A stretch of 10,846 bases of DNA from JAAZMX01 sp035388025. Its GTDB lineage: Bacteria; Patescibacteriota; Patescibacteriia; UBA2196; GWA2-42-15. The notes beneath the pieces are model-generated. The model made no database searches. It was not told the DNA's origin and saw only the letters and a program-made list of their open reading frames with translations. Positions 1 through 6,314 of the stretch are shown here, piece by piece. Positions within the stretch are counted from its first letter, which is position 1; every line of letters starts with the position of its first letter. The stretch covers positions 1-10,846 of the forward strand of contig DAOOPA010000031.1 in NCBI GenBank assembly GCA_035388025.1, read 5' to 3'. Made by a program: the position numbers and the translations under genes.

Positions 1-677
1 CCCTTGACCGGATAAAAATTGGCCAGGGTGCCGACAAGGAAAACTTCATCATTGATCTGGCGAGAGGCGAATAAGGAAAGCTTTGCCCGGGCTTCGGCGC
101 GTGGCCAAAAATTAATTTGGGCGAGATCAAGACCGTTGTGAATGACGGAAATTTTTCGGGCTCGGCATATTTTATTTTTCAGGAGCGCTTGCTGGTCGGC
201 GGCGGAAACGCAAATGAAGCGCGTTTTGAAAAGTCCGCTAAACCATTCTGACAGCCAATAAAATACGCGCTTGGGGGCGGAAAGTGGCTCATTTAAAACC
301 AGGCCGTGGACGGTATAGATAATTTTTTTAACGCCGCATAATTTGGCGGCCAGAGCGCCGAGCGAGCCGGCTTTGCTGGAATTAAGGTGCACGATATCCG
401 GCTTGAGGCGGCGCAGTAGCCGGCAAATGTCAAAAAAAGCCAGAAAATCAGAGCGCAGATTCAAAGGGCGCTGTAAACGCCGTAAATAGTAACTGGAGAT
501 GGAAAAACGAGAGAGGAGGGTCAATAATTGGCCATCTGGCTGACCACCAACCGCCACAGAGACATCAAAACCTTCAGCTGACGCTTTGGTAGCTAAATCA
601 AGAACATATTTCTGGGCACCGCCCAGTTCCGAAAGGGTGATGAGATAAAGAATTTTTGGGGGTTGATTGGAAGACAT
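1..677 (-). CDS. GT4-family glycosyltransferase, N-terminal part (cut by left window edge)
   Basis: Reading the minus strand from ATG at 677-675 gives 225 codons with no stop before the window edge, so only the N-terminal Rossmann domain and the start of the second domain are present. The protein begins MSSNQPPKILYLITLSELGG and keeps the GGAQ motif at residues 19-22. That motif is typical of GT-B enzymes (glycosyltransferase family 4, 'group 1') that move a sugar from a nucleotide-sugar donor to a lipid or glycan acceptor at the inner face of the membrane. Other family landmarks are PDIVHLNSSKAG (93-104), YTVHG (121-125), FICVSA (154-159), the domain-linking VIHNGLD (178-184) and GTLANFYPVK at the edge, which matches the usual start of the second domain. 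The donor-binding E-x7-E region lies outside the window. No Shine-Dalgarno sequence precedes the start; another ATG 21 bases further upstream is out of frame. The divergent sugar-nucleotide gene suggests a role in surface polysaccharide synthesis. Sugar specificity cannot be read from this fragment. Confidence 0.88.
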   Translation of the reverse strand, partial: MSSNQPPKILYLITLSELGGAQKYVLDLATKASAEGFDVSVAVGGQPDGQLLTLLSRFSISSYYLRRLQRPLNLRSDFLAFFDICRLLRRLKPDIVHLNSSKAGSLGALAAKLCGVKKIIYTVHGLVLNEPLSAPKRVFYWLSEWFSGLFKTRFICVSAADQQALLKNKICRARKISVIHNGLDLAQINFWPRAEARAKLSLFASRQINDEVFLVGTLANFYPVK

Positions 678-681
678 AATC

Positions 682-710
682 TTGGTATGATGATCATAAT
701 TTAGTATACA
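682..710 (+). promoter_or_regulatory. candidate promoter of the UDP-glucuronate decarboxylase gene
   Basis: TTGGTA (682-687) and TATACA (705-710) are separated by exactly 17 bp, each matching the sigma70 consensus at 4 of 6 positions. The expected transcript start is near 717, leaving a leader of about 50 bases before the ATG at 767. It is intertwined with the opposite-strand candidate, so the two genes may compete for polymerase. Confidence 0.4.
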
Positions 711-731
711 TAAAAACATGAAAATATTAAA
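703..731 (-). promoter_or_regulatory. candidate promoter of the glycosyltransferase gene
   Basis: On the minus strand a TATACT box (708-703) lies 17 bp downstream of a weak TTTAAT (731-726). The -10 shares the palindrome GTATAC (704-709) with the plus-strand promoter candidate. The spacing is good but the -35 is poor (3 of 6), so this is only a plausible site. Confidence 0.35.
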
Positions 732-766
732 GCTGACGCATCTAAAAATTTAAACATTAAAACAGT

Positions 767-1528
767 ATGAGGATATTAGTGACTGGCGGAGCTGGATTTA
801 TCGGCACCCACCTTAGTGAATATTTGTTGGCCCAAGGCCACCAAGTGTTAGTGTTGGATAATTTTTTTACTGGGCGACGTGATAACTTACAGCCGTTGTT
901 GGGCAACCAAAGGTTGTCGGTCATCACGCATGACATTGTCGATGAACTGCCGGCGGAAATTATAAATAAAGGCGGCAAGGTGGAATGCATTTATAATTTG
1001 GCGTGTCCGGCTTCGCCGATCCACTATCAAAAAGATCCGGTCAAAACCATCAAAGCCAACGTGGTCGGGATGACCAATGTTTTGGAGTTGGCTAGAAAAA
1101 ATGGCGCCCGGATTTTACAGGCCTCAACCAGCGAGGTTTATGGCGATCCGACGGAGCATCCCCAAAATGAAAATTATCGCGGCAGTGTTAATTGCGTTGG
1201 ACCCCGAGCGTGCTATGACGAGGGGAAGAGGTGCGCGGAAACCTTGTGCTTTGATTACCAAAGGCAATATGGTTTAGATATAAAAATTGTTAGAATTTTT
1301 AATACTTACGGACCGAAGATGACCAAGGATGACGGTCGAGTGGTTTCTAATTTTATTACTCAGGCGTTACGAGGCGAGGAGATCACTATTTACGGTGATG
1401 GTTCACAAACCCGGAGTTTCCAATATGTGTCTGACTTGGTTGAGGGACTGGTCAAGATGATGGCGGTAGATAATTTTTCCGGTCCGGTAAATTTGGGTAA
1501 TCCGGAGGAGTTTACTATCAAGAATTAG
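767..1528 (+). CDS. UDP-glucuronate decarboxylase (UDP-xylose synthase), frameshifted near its 3' end
   Basis: This is an extended short-chain dehydrogenase of the UXS type, which oxidises and decarboxylates UDP-glucuronate to UDP-xylose using bound NAD+. The sequence shows the Rossmann motif GGAGFIG (7-13), DNFFTGRRDN (31-40), YNLACPASPIHYQ (76-88) and TSEVYGDP (121-128). It also has the catalytic Y150-x3-K154 in CYDEGKR, RIFNTYGP (176-183), and DGRVVSNF followed by YGDGSQTRSFQYV. The order and wording of these blocks match UXS better than dTDP-glucose dehydratases or UDP-glucose epimerases. The frame stops at TAG 1526-1528 after residue 253, in the middle of the conserved segment that normally reads NPEEFTIKELA. 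The missing 63 residues follow in the next frame (separate entry). As written, the product keeps the NAD site and catalytic residues but loses C-terminal substrate-domain elements. It could be a real mutation or an assembly or read error. No Shine-Dalgarno sequence precedes the ATG. Confidence 0.9.
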   Translation: MRILVTGGAGFIGTHLSEYLLAQGHQVLVLDNFFTGRRDNLQPLLGNQRLSVITHDIVDELPAEIINKGGKVECIYNLACPASPIHYQKDPVKTIKANVVGMTNVLELARKNGARILQASTSEVYGDPTEHPQNENYRGSVNCVGPRACYDEGKRCAETLCFDYQRQYGLDIKIVRIFNTYGPKMTKDDGRVVSNFITQALRGEEITIYGDGSQTRSFQYVSDLVEGLVKMMAVDNFSGPVNLGNPEEFTIKN

Positions 1529-1713
1529 CCAAATTGGCAGTGGCGCTGACGGACTCAAAAAGCAGACTCATATATAAACCCCTGCCGGTTGATGATCCCA
1601 AACAGCGCCGGCCAGACATTGATTTGGCCAGGCAAAAATTGGGCTGGGAACCACGGGTAAAGCTAGCCGTGGGTTTGGCTCAAACGATAGCCTATTTCCG
1701 ATCAAGGGTATAA
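1522..1713 (+). pseudogene. C-terminal remainder of the UDP-glucuronate decarboxylase, out of frame with its first part
   Basis: Reading from GAA at 1522 gives ELAKLAVALTDSKSRLIYK, then LPVDDPKQRRPDIDLARQKL, then GWEPRV and YFRSRV, ending at TAA 1711-1713. This is the characteristic UXS/dTDP-glucose dehydratase C-terminus (KPLP-DDPKQRRPDI-A...LGWEP). Joining residues 1-252 of the first frame to these 63 codons gives 315 residues, the usual bacterial UXS length. One missing G between AAG (1520-1522) and the following AATTAG restores the frame. There is no heptameric slippery site or stimulatory structure obvious at the junction, so programmed frameshifting is unlikely. Confidence 0.88.
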
Positions 1714-1714
1714 T

Positions 1715-1743
1715 TTGACAATTATTGGGCGATATCTTATGCT
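1715..1743 (+). promoter_or_regulatory. strong sigma70-type promoter of secDF
   Basis: A perfect -35 TTGACA (1715-1720) is separated by exactly 17 bp from TATGCT (1738-1743, 4 of 6). It begins one base after the stop of the decarboxylase remnant. Predicted transcript start is around 1750, giving a leader of about 43 bases before ATG 1793. Because the TTG of this -35 box is in frame with secD, automated start calling can mistake it for the start codon. Confidence 0.7.
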
Positions 1744-1792
1744 TAATAAAGATGAAATCCTTTTGGATTTTACTTTATTTTATCTAAAATTT

Positions 1793-3571
1793 ATGGCAGT
1801 AACCAGAAAAAGAACAGGATTAACAGTGGTATTTATTATTATTTTAACGATTTTGGCCGTGCTTTTTGACGGGCATATTTCACCTGTTAAAGAAGATGGG
1901 AGAACTTGGTCGGTGCCAGAGTGGATGCCCGGAGCGGCTTTTTGGAATAAATTTGATTTTCATTTGGGCTTGGATTTAAAAGGGGGTACGCAACTTTTAT
2001 ACCAAGCGGATACGAGCAAGATTGACAGTCAGGACGCTGATTCGGCGGTAGCTGGAGTGAGAGACGTGATTGAGAGACGGGTGAATGCTTTTGGCGTGGC
2101 TGAGCCTTTGGTCCAAATCAACAAGACCCAAGAAGGCGGTTACCGTTTGATTGTGGAGCTGGCTGGGGTAAAGGACGTCAATCAGGCGATTCAAATGATC
2201 GGGGAGACGCCGCTTTTGGAATTTAAAGAGCAAAATATTGATTATAGCGGGGAGGAAATAAAATTGACGGCTGAACAACAAAAAGAAATGGATGATTATA
2301 ATGAAGCGGCCAAGAAAAAGGCGGAGGAAATCAGTCAGCGCGCTTTGGCCGGGGAAGATTTTGGCAATTTGGCTAGGGAATTTTCTGAAGATGCCGGCTC
2401 CAAAGATAACGGAGGCGATTTGGGTTGGGCGAGCAAGGGGACTTTTGTGCCCGAGTTTGAGAAAACAATATTTGACGATTTGAAGCCCGGAGAGATCACG
2501 GCTGTTCCGGTGAAAACCCAATTTGGTTATCATATTATAAAAAAAGCAGAGGAAAGACAGGCGGAATCAGGAGAGGCGACAGCAACAATAAATGGTACGA
2601 CAACAGCGGTGGCAGTGGATAATAGAGAGGTTTTGTCCGCGCATATTTTGATCGCGATCAAAACAGCAAAGGATATGGTGCCTCCGGTTGACCAGTGGTC
2701 CAATACTCAGTTGTCAGGCAAAAATTTGAAGCGCGCTTCAGTACAATACACTCAGAGTACCGGCGAGCCGCAAGTGAGTTTGGAATTTGATGATGAGGGA
2801 GCGCGACTTTTTGAGGAGATCACCGCTAGAAACGTCGGTAAGCCGGTGGCGATTTATCTGGATGGCGAGCCGATTTCCGTGCCGACCGTCAATGAAAAAA
2901 TTACCGGCGGCAAGGCGGTGATTACCGGCAGATTCAATTTGAAAGAGTCAAAAGATTTGGTTCAAAAACTCAATGCCGGGGCTTTGCCCGTGCCGATTAA
3001 TCTTATTTCTCAAAAAACAGTGGGGCCATCGCTCGGACAGAAGTCGGTGGAGCAGAGTTTGGTAGCCGGACTGTGGGGGTTGTTGGCGATTGCTGTGTTT
3101 ATCATCTTATATTATCGTTTACCCGGACTGATCGCTGTTTTAGCCTTAATGATTTACGCTTTGATTTCAATGGCCTCTTATCGCCTATTGAATGTTACTT
3201 TGACCCTTTCGGGCATAGCGGGTTTCATTATATCCGTGGGTATGGCGGTAGATGCCAACGTGCTTGTTTTTGAGCGCCTGAAAGAAGAATTACAGCGTGG
3301 CCGTGGTTTTGGCAGTGCGCTAGAAGAAGCATTCAAGCGCTCTTGGTCTTCCATTGTTGATTCTAATGTTTCCACCCTGATTACTTGTGGTATTTTGATA
3401 TGGGTAGGGACTTCCGTAATGAAAGGCTTTGCCATTACTTTGTCTATTGGTATATTGATTTCCATGTTCACAGCCATAATCGTAACCAGAAGCTTTATGA
3501 GGCTGTTGCCGGCGAAGTTGATTGAAGGCCAGCGCTGGCTGATATGGCGAGGGAAAAAATCCAATAAATAG
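1793..3571 (+). CDS. secD: Protein translocase subunit SecD with an inserted parvulin-like PPIase domain
   Basis: SecD works with SecF in the inner membrane, using the proton gradient to help pull exported proteins out of the SecYEG channel. I chose ATG 1793 (592 aa, beginning MAVTRKRTG before a hydrophobic helix at about 9-26). The open frame reaches a TTG at 1715, but that overlaps the promoter and adds 26 residues with no recognisable role. SecD landmarks are LGLDLKGG (58-65), TPLLEF (139-144), SGKNLKRASVQ (308-318), PVAIYLDGEPISVP (351-364), LNAGALPVPI (393-402), five C-terminal membrane helices (about 422-570) and GMAVDANVLVFER (483-495), where D487 is the family's conserved membrane aspartate. 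Between about 146 and 301 lies an insert absent from typical SecD. It contains a parvulin core (172-252): AGEDFGNLA, FSEDAGSKDNGGDLGW, FVPEFE, LKPGEI and TQFGYHIIK. A Thr/Ala-rich linker follows, then SAHILI at 282-287. SecD identity is near certain; PPIase activity is unproven. Confidence 0.96.
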   Translation: MAVTRKRTGLTVVFIIILTILAVLFDGHISPVKEDGRTWSVPEWMPGAAFWNKFDFHLGLDLKGGTQLLYQADTSKIDSQDADSAVAGVRDVIERRVNAFGVAEPLVQINKTQEGGYRLIVELAGVKDVNQAIQMIGETPLLEFKEQNIDYSGEEIKLTAEQQKEMDDYNEAAKKKAEEISQRALAGEDFGNLAREFSEDAGSKDNGGDLGWASKGTFVPEFEKTIFDDLKPGEITAVPVKTQFGYHIIKKAEERQAESGEATATINGTTTAVAVDNREVLSAHILIAIKTAKDMVPPVDQWSNTQLSGKNLKRASVQYTQSTGEPQVSLEFDDEGARLFEEITARNVGKPVAIYLDGEPISVPTVNEKITGGKAVITGRFNLKESKDLVQKLNAGALPVPINLISQKTVGPSLGQKSVEQSLVAGLWGLLAIAVFIILYYRLPGLIAVLALMIYALISMASYRLLNVTLTLSGIAGFIISVGMAVDANVLVFERLKEELQRGRGFGSALEEAFKRSWSSIVDSNVSTLITCGILIWVGTSVMKGFAITLSIGILISMFTAIIVTRSFMRLLPAKLIEGQRWLIWRGKKSNK

Positions 3572-3589
3572 TTGATAACTTTTATTTTT

Positions 3590-4492
3590 ATGCTGAGAAT
3601 TGTCTATAAAAGAAAAATATTTTTCATAATATCTTTGGTTTTGTTTGTGGCGGCGATTATCGCTTTGTCTTTATGGGGCTTGAAATTGGGGATTGACTTT
3701 GCCGGGGGCACTCTAGCGGAATACAGCTTTAACGATAGCCGGCCTGATGTCGGCCAGGTGAGGGACGTGTTTGAACAAGCCAGCATTGAGGATGTACAGG
3801 TTCAGCTGGCTGGTGACAAGGAGATTGTACTGCGAACCAAGAGTTTGAACGAAGAGGAACACCAAGAACTTTTCGCGGTTTTGAAAAATAGTTTTGGAGC
3901 CGACAAGGTAGTGGAAAATAAATTTGAATCTATCGGGCCAGTGGTGGGCAACGAGCTCAAGAACAAGGCAATCACAGCGCTACTTTTGAGTTCATTGTTT
4001 ATTATTCTTTATATTGCCTTGGCTTTTCGCAAGGTTTCCAGGCCGGTGCAATCTTGGAAGTACGGCGTTGGAGCGATAATAGCTTTGATACACGATTTGA
4101 CTATCGTGATGGGCATATTTTCAGCTTTGGGACATTTTTTGGGTTATGAGTTGGATATGTTTTTTGTGACTTCGCTTTTGACTATTTTGGGTTATTCGGT
4201 CAATGATACGATTGTGGTTTATGACCGAACTAGGGAAAATTTATTCCACAGCGCTGGGGAGAAATTTGAAGATACGGTCAATCGGAGTATCAATGAGACT
4301 ATGGCAAGGTCGATCAATACCGGATTTGCCACTATGTTGACTTTGATTTTCTTGTATTTTTTTGGTGGAGAATCAATCAGAATTTTTGTTTTGTCTTTGA
4401 TGCTGGGAATATTCTTTGGCACCTATTCATCTATATTCATAGCTTCGCCACTCTTGGTCGTGTGGCAGAAATTGGGAGAAAAGAAGAAATAG
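3590..4492 (+). CDS. secF: Protein translocase subunit SecF
   Basis: SecF is the partner of SecD in the proton-driven export complex. From ATG 3590 the protein has 300 residues, a normal SecF length. The frame is open from 3572, but the ATG directly precedes the expected N-terminus MLRIVYKRK and the first membrane helix (about 11-30). Family signatures are LGIDFAGGTLAEY (33-45), a short periplasmic domain (about 46-122) and five further helices. GYSVNDTIVVYDRTREN (201-217) carries the conserved aspartate D206 of the proton path, followed by NRSINETMARSINTG (231-245). It starts 18 bases after the secD stop, so the two are cotranscribed. No Shine-Dalgarno sequence is visible (the gap is T-rich), so translation may be coupled to secD. 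A terminator follows about 46 bases after the stop. Confidence 0.96.
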   Translation: MLRIVYKRKIFFIISLVLFVAAIIALSLWGLKLGIDFAGGTLAEYSFNDSRPDVGQVRDVFEQASIEDVQVQLAGDKEIVLRTKSLNEEEHQELFAVLKNSFGADKVVENKFESIGPVVGNELKNKAITALLLSSLFIILYIALAFRKVSRPVQSWKYGVGAIIALIHDLTIVMGIFSALGHFLGYELDMFFVTSLLTILGYSVNDTIVVYDRTRENLFHSAGEKFEDTVNRSINETMARSINTGFATMLTLIFLYFFGGESIRIFVLSLMLGIFFGTYSSIFIASPLLVVWQKLGEKKK

Positions 4493-4508
4493 AAAGTTAG
4501 GGAAGTAT

Positions 4509-4530
4509 GATTTAAGATTTAGGATTTAAG
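4509..4530 (+). repeat. three tandem copies of the heptamer GATTTAR
   Basis: GATTTAA (4509-4515), GATTTAG (4516-4522) and GATTTAA (4523-4529) stand head to tail just before the secF terminator. Function is unknown; it may be simple low-complexity sequence. Confidence 0.6.
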
Positions 4531-4538
4531 AATAAAGC

Positions 4539-4563
4539 CCGGGCTATAAAAGCCCGGTTTTTT
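4539..4563 (+). terminator. Rho-independent terminator after secF
   Basis: A perfect 7-bp G+C-rich stem, CCGGGCT (4539-4545) pairing with AGCCCGG (4551-4557), has a 5-base loop and is followed by six T (4558-4563). It closes the secDF transcript. Confidence 0.9.
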
Positions 4564-4567
4564 GGTA

Positions 4568-4596
4568 TTGACGTTCGGGGGTAAAAGTGGTAGTGT
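4568..4596 (+). promoter_or_regulatory. possible promoter of the methyltransferase gene
   Basis: TTGACG (4568-4573, 5 of 6) lies right after the secF terminator. A poor -10 candidate, TAGTGT (4591-4596), follows at 17 bp. The position fits an independent transcription unit, but the -10 is weak and other A+T-rich hexamers downstream could serve instead. Confidence 0.35.
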
Positions 4597-4653
4597 TTTT
4601 AGATGTTTAATCGGGTAAAAAATAGAAAATATAAAAAATAAAGAGATTATAAA

Positions 4654-4659
4654 AAGGAG
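4654..4659 (+). promoter_or_regulatory. strong Shine-Dalgarno sequence of the methyltransferase gene
   Basis: An AAGGAG motif ends about 6 bases before ATG 4666. It is the only canonical ribosome binding site seen before any gene start in this window, and it fixes this start. Confidence 0.75.
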
Positions 4660-4665
4660 ACGGCT

Positions 4666-5355
4666 ATGGAAAAGAGTATTGCGTCTAGGGGATTACGGCG
4701 GTTGCAAAGGACGCTTGCTATTGCTGTAAGGGCTGGTGTCATTCCTAGTAACGGATTAGTGCTTGACGCTGGCTGTAACAGCTGCACTTTGTCTAGTTTG
4801 CTGGCTAGCGACGGGATAAAGGTGATAAACATTGACCGGCAAGTAGTCGGCCCGGCACCAAATACGCTTCGCGGTGATGTGAGACAATTGCCTTTTAGGG
4901 ATGGGCAGTTCGAGGTGGTATTTTGCCTTGAAGTTTTGGAACACATTGAAAAATGGAAGGGGGCCTTTGCTGAGCTGGTAAGGGTAGGGAAATGGGTTGT
5001 AGTTACGGTTCCTTATAAAGAAAGGAGGATATTTGTTCGATGCCCGAGTTGCGGTAGCGACACATCGCTGGATGGTCATGTAAATGTTTATGACGAACAG
5101 TCATTTTATTTTTGGGGTCTCGAACCAGTAATAAAATATATTTATTCTACCTCAAGGTGGGGAGAATTGCTGGTTCGGGAAGCGAGAATTCTTTTAAGGA
5201 AATATATTTTAAGGCGAAAAGAGGGGGTGAACAAAAAAACGAAGTGTGTTCATTGTGGGCATATTTTTGGCTATTTTATTAAAAAGGAACTGTTGAAAGT
5301 CCGATTGGGCAAGTTTTTTAGGCGGGAGCCCGATTGGATTGTCTTCATCTTCTAA
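4666..5355 (+). CDS. class I SAM-dependent methyltransferase (type 11-like) with two CxxC pairs
   Basis: The 229-residue protein has a class I methyltransferase fold. Motif I is LVLDAGCNSCTL (31-42), in which the usual second glycine of D-x-G-x-G is replaced. The acidic end of strand 2 is INIDRQ (55-60), GDVRQLPF (70-77) marks the adenine-binding region, and FEVVFCLEVLEHIEKW (82-97) and VVVTVP (111-116) follow. These fit the Methyltransf_11 group, which methylates small molecules, lipids or sugars. After the core, CPSC (126-129) and CVHC (194-197) form two CxxC pairs about 65 residues apart, a likely zinc site. The first pair is followed by HVNVYDEQSF, where related enzymes often carry a similar His-Val/Leu stretch. 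The C-terminal part is basic. The gene stands alone between two terminators with its own ribosome binding site, and no neighbour reveals a substrate. Its strong ribosome binding site, unlike other genes here, may point to separate ancestry. The substrate is unknown. Confidence 0.85.
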   Translation: MEKSIASRGLRRLQRTLAIAVRAGVIPSNGLVLDAGCNSCTLSSLLASDGIKVINIDRQVVGPAPNTLRGDVRQLPFRDGQFEVVFCLEVLEHIEKWKGAFAELVRVGKWVVVTVPYKERRIFVRCPSCGSDTSLDGHVNVYDEQSFYFWGLEPVIKYIYSTSRWGELLVREARILLRKYILRRKEGVNKKTKCVHCGHIFGYFIKKELLKVRLGKFFRREPDWIVFIF

Positions 5356-5360
5356 TGTGC

Positions 5361-5398
5361 AAAAAATGGCCAGAAGAAATCTTCTGGCCGTCTTTTTT
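5361..5398. terminator. bidirectional Rho-independent terminator between the methyltransferase and the PHP gene
   Basis: The inverted repeat GGCCAGAAG / CTTCTGGCC (5368-5389) has a perfect 9-bp stem and a 4-base loop. It is followed by six T (5393-5398) on the plus strand and preceded by six A (5361-5366), which read as T on the minus strand. It sits 5 bases after one stop codon and just beyond the other, so it can end both converging transcripts. Confidence 0.9.
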
Positions 5399-5401
5399 GT
5401 T

Positions 5402-6277
5402 CTATGGCTGGCGCAAACAGAGTTTATAAATCAATTCCTGGCAGTCAGATTCCTCGACAAGGCGACCGTGGTAGACGATACCCATTGGATATGCTTGATC
5501 ATAGCCGTGGTAGTCAGAGCCGGCGCTAATGAGTAAATGATATTTTTGGGCTAGAGATTTGAGATAAATTGTTTCCGCATGGGTATTTTCCCGGCCGTAG
5601 ACTTCCAGTCCGTCAAAGGGCAGATTTTTTATTATTTTTAAAAGATGCGCGCGGCTGAAGCTAAATTCTTTGGTTTTGCACAAGGGGTGGGCGATGATAG
5701 CCAGACCACCGGCGCCATGAATCATTTTGATAGCTGGGAGCGGTTTGAGATAATATTTTTTGGGGACAAAACAGGGACGGCCTTTGGCTAGATATTTTCT
5801 GATGAACGTAGAGAAGTCAGGGATAACGCCGAATTCTTGAAGGAGGCGTTTTTTGTTTTTGGGATGATTAATCATCGAGAGGGCGATATGCGGACGGGCC
5901 AAGAGTACGCGCTTTAATTCTGATTTTTTGATCTGCCAGCCATTGGCTTGCAGTTTGGCGGCCATTTTTAGGCCCCTATTTTTTCTGGCGGTGATACATT
6001 TTTGGGCGTACCAATTTATTTTTTTATTTTGGTAATCAATACCCAAAGCGGCGATATGCAGGGATTTTCCTAGATAGCGGCTGGAAATCTCCATGCCAGA
6101 AATAGTATGAACCCCAAATTTTTTGCCGGCGGTCAAAAATTCTTCCATCAGGTTGACATTATCATGATCGGTTTTGGCTAAATATGAAAAACCCAACTTT
6201 TTGGCTTTTTTGACGAGTTGGGTGGGAGTGAGGCGGCCGTCAGAGGCGAGGGTATGAGTGTGGAGGTCAAGATACAT
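5402..6277 (-). CDS. PHP-domain metal-dependent phosphoesterase (TrpH/YciV-like)
   Basis: This 291-residue protein belongs to the polymerase-and-histidinol-phosphatase (PHP) superfamily and resembles YciV/TrpH (RNase AM, 3',5'-nucleotide phosphatase). The candidate metal ligands appear in family order: DLHTHT with H7 and H9, D13 in ASDG, KTDHD (D37, H38), E63 in SGMEIS, H74 in SLHIAALGI, H130 in ARPH, H197 in IIAHPL, and D255 and H257 in SAGSDYHG. These would hold a trinuclear metal centre, and none of the expected ligands is missing. The start MYLDLHTHT is canonical for the family. Known relatives hydrolyse 3',5'-bisphosphonucleotides or trim short 5' RNA ends; which applies here is not visible. 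It lies 35 bases after mraY on the same strand, so it is the last gene of that operon, with the bidirectional terminator just past its stop. Only a weak AGGA precedes the start. Confidence 0.9.
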   Translation of the reverse strand: MYLDLHTHTLASDGRLTPTQLVKKAKKLGFSYLAKTDHDNVNLMEEFLTAGKKFGVHTISGMEISSRYLGKSLHIAALGIDYQNKKINWYAQKCITARKNRGLKMAAKLQANGWQIKKSELKRVLLARPHIALSMINHPKNKKRLLQEFGVIPDFSTFIRKYLAKGRPCFVPKKYYLKPLPAIKMIHGAGGLAIIAHPLCKTKEFSFSRAHLLKIIKNLPFDGLEVYGRENTHAETIYLKSLAQKYHLLISAGSDYHGYDQAYPMGIVYHGRLVEESDCQELIYKLCLRQP

Positions 6278-6287
6278 AAAATAAATT

Positions 6288-6314
6288 CCTAATTAACCTA
6301 ATTACTAATTTTTT
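6288..6314 (-). repeat. short tandem repeat in the gap between mraY and the PHP gene
   Basis: On the plus strand CCTAATTAA (6288-6296), CCTAATTA (6297-6304) and CTAATTTT (6305-6312) follow one another, so on the coding strand the gap contains repeated TTAATTAGG units. It takes up most of the gap. Its role is unknown; the last AGG lies too far from the ATG to be a good ribosome binding site. Confidence 0.45.

Noticed and set aside
1505..1530. Programmed ribosomal frameshifting in the UDP-xylose synthase gene
   Set aside because: No X-XXY-YYZ slippery heptamer, internal Shine-Dalgarno sequence or obvious downstream hairpin is visible at the junction.
1997..2533. 178-codon open frame on the minus strand inside secD
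   Set aside because: It lies wholly antisense to the conserved SecD and parvulin-like coding sequence and shows no recognisable motif; it is a shadow frame.
3178..3564. 128-codon open frame on the minus strand inside the secD 3' end
   Set aside because: Antisense to the conserved membrane helices of SecD; its composition follows from the opposite strand.
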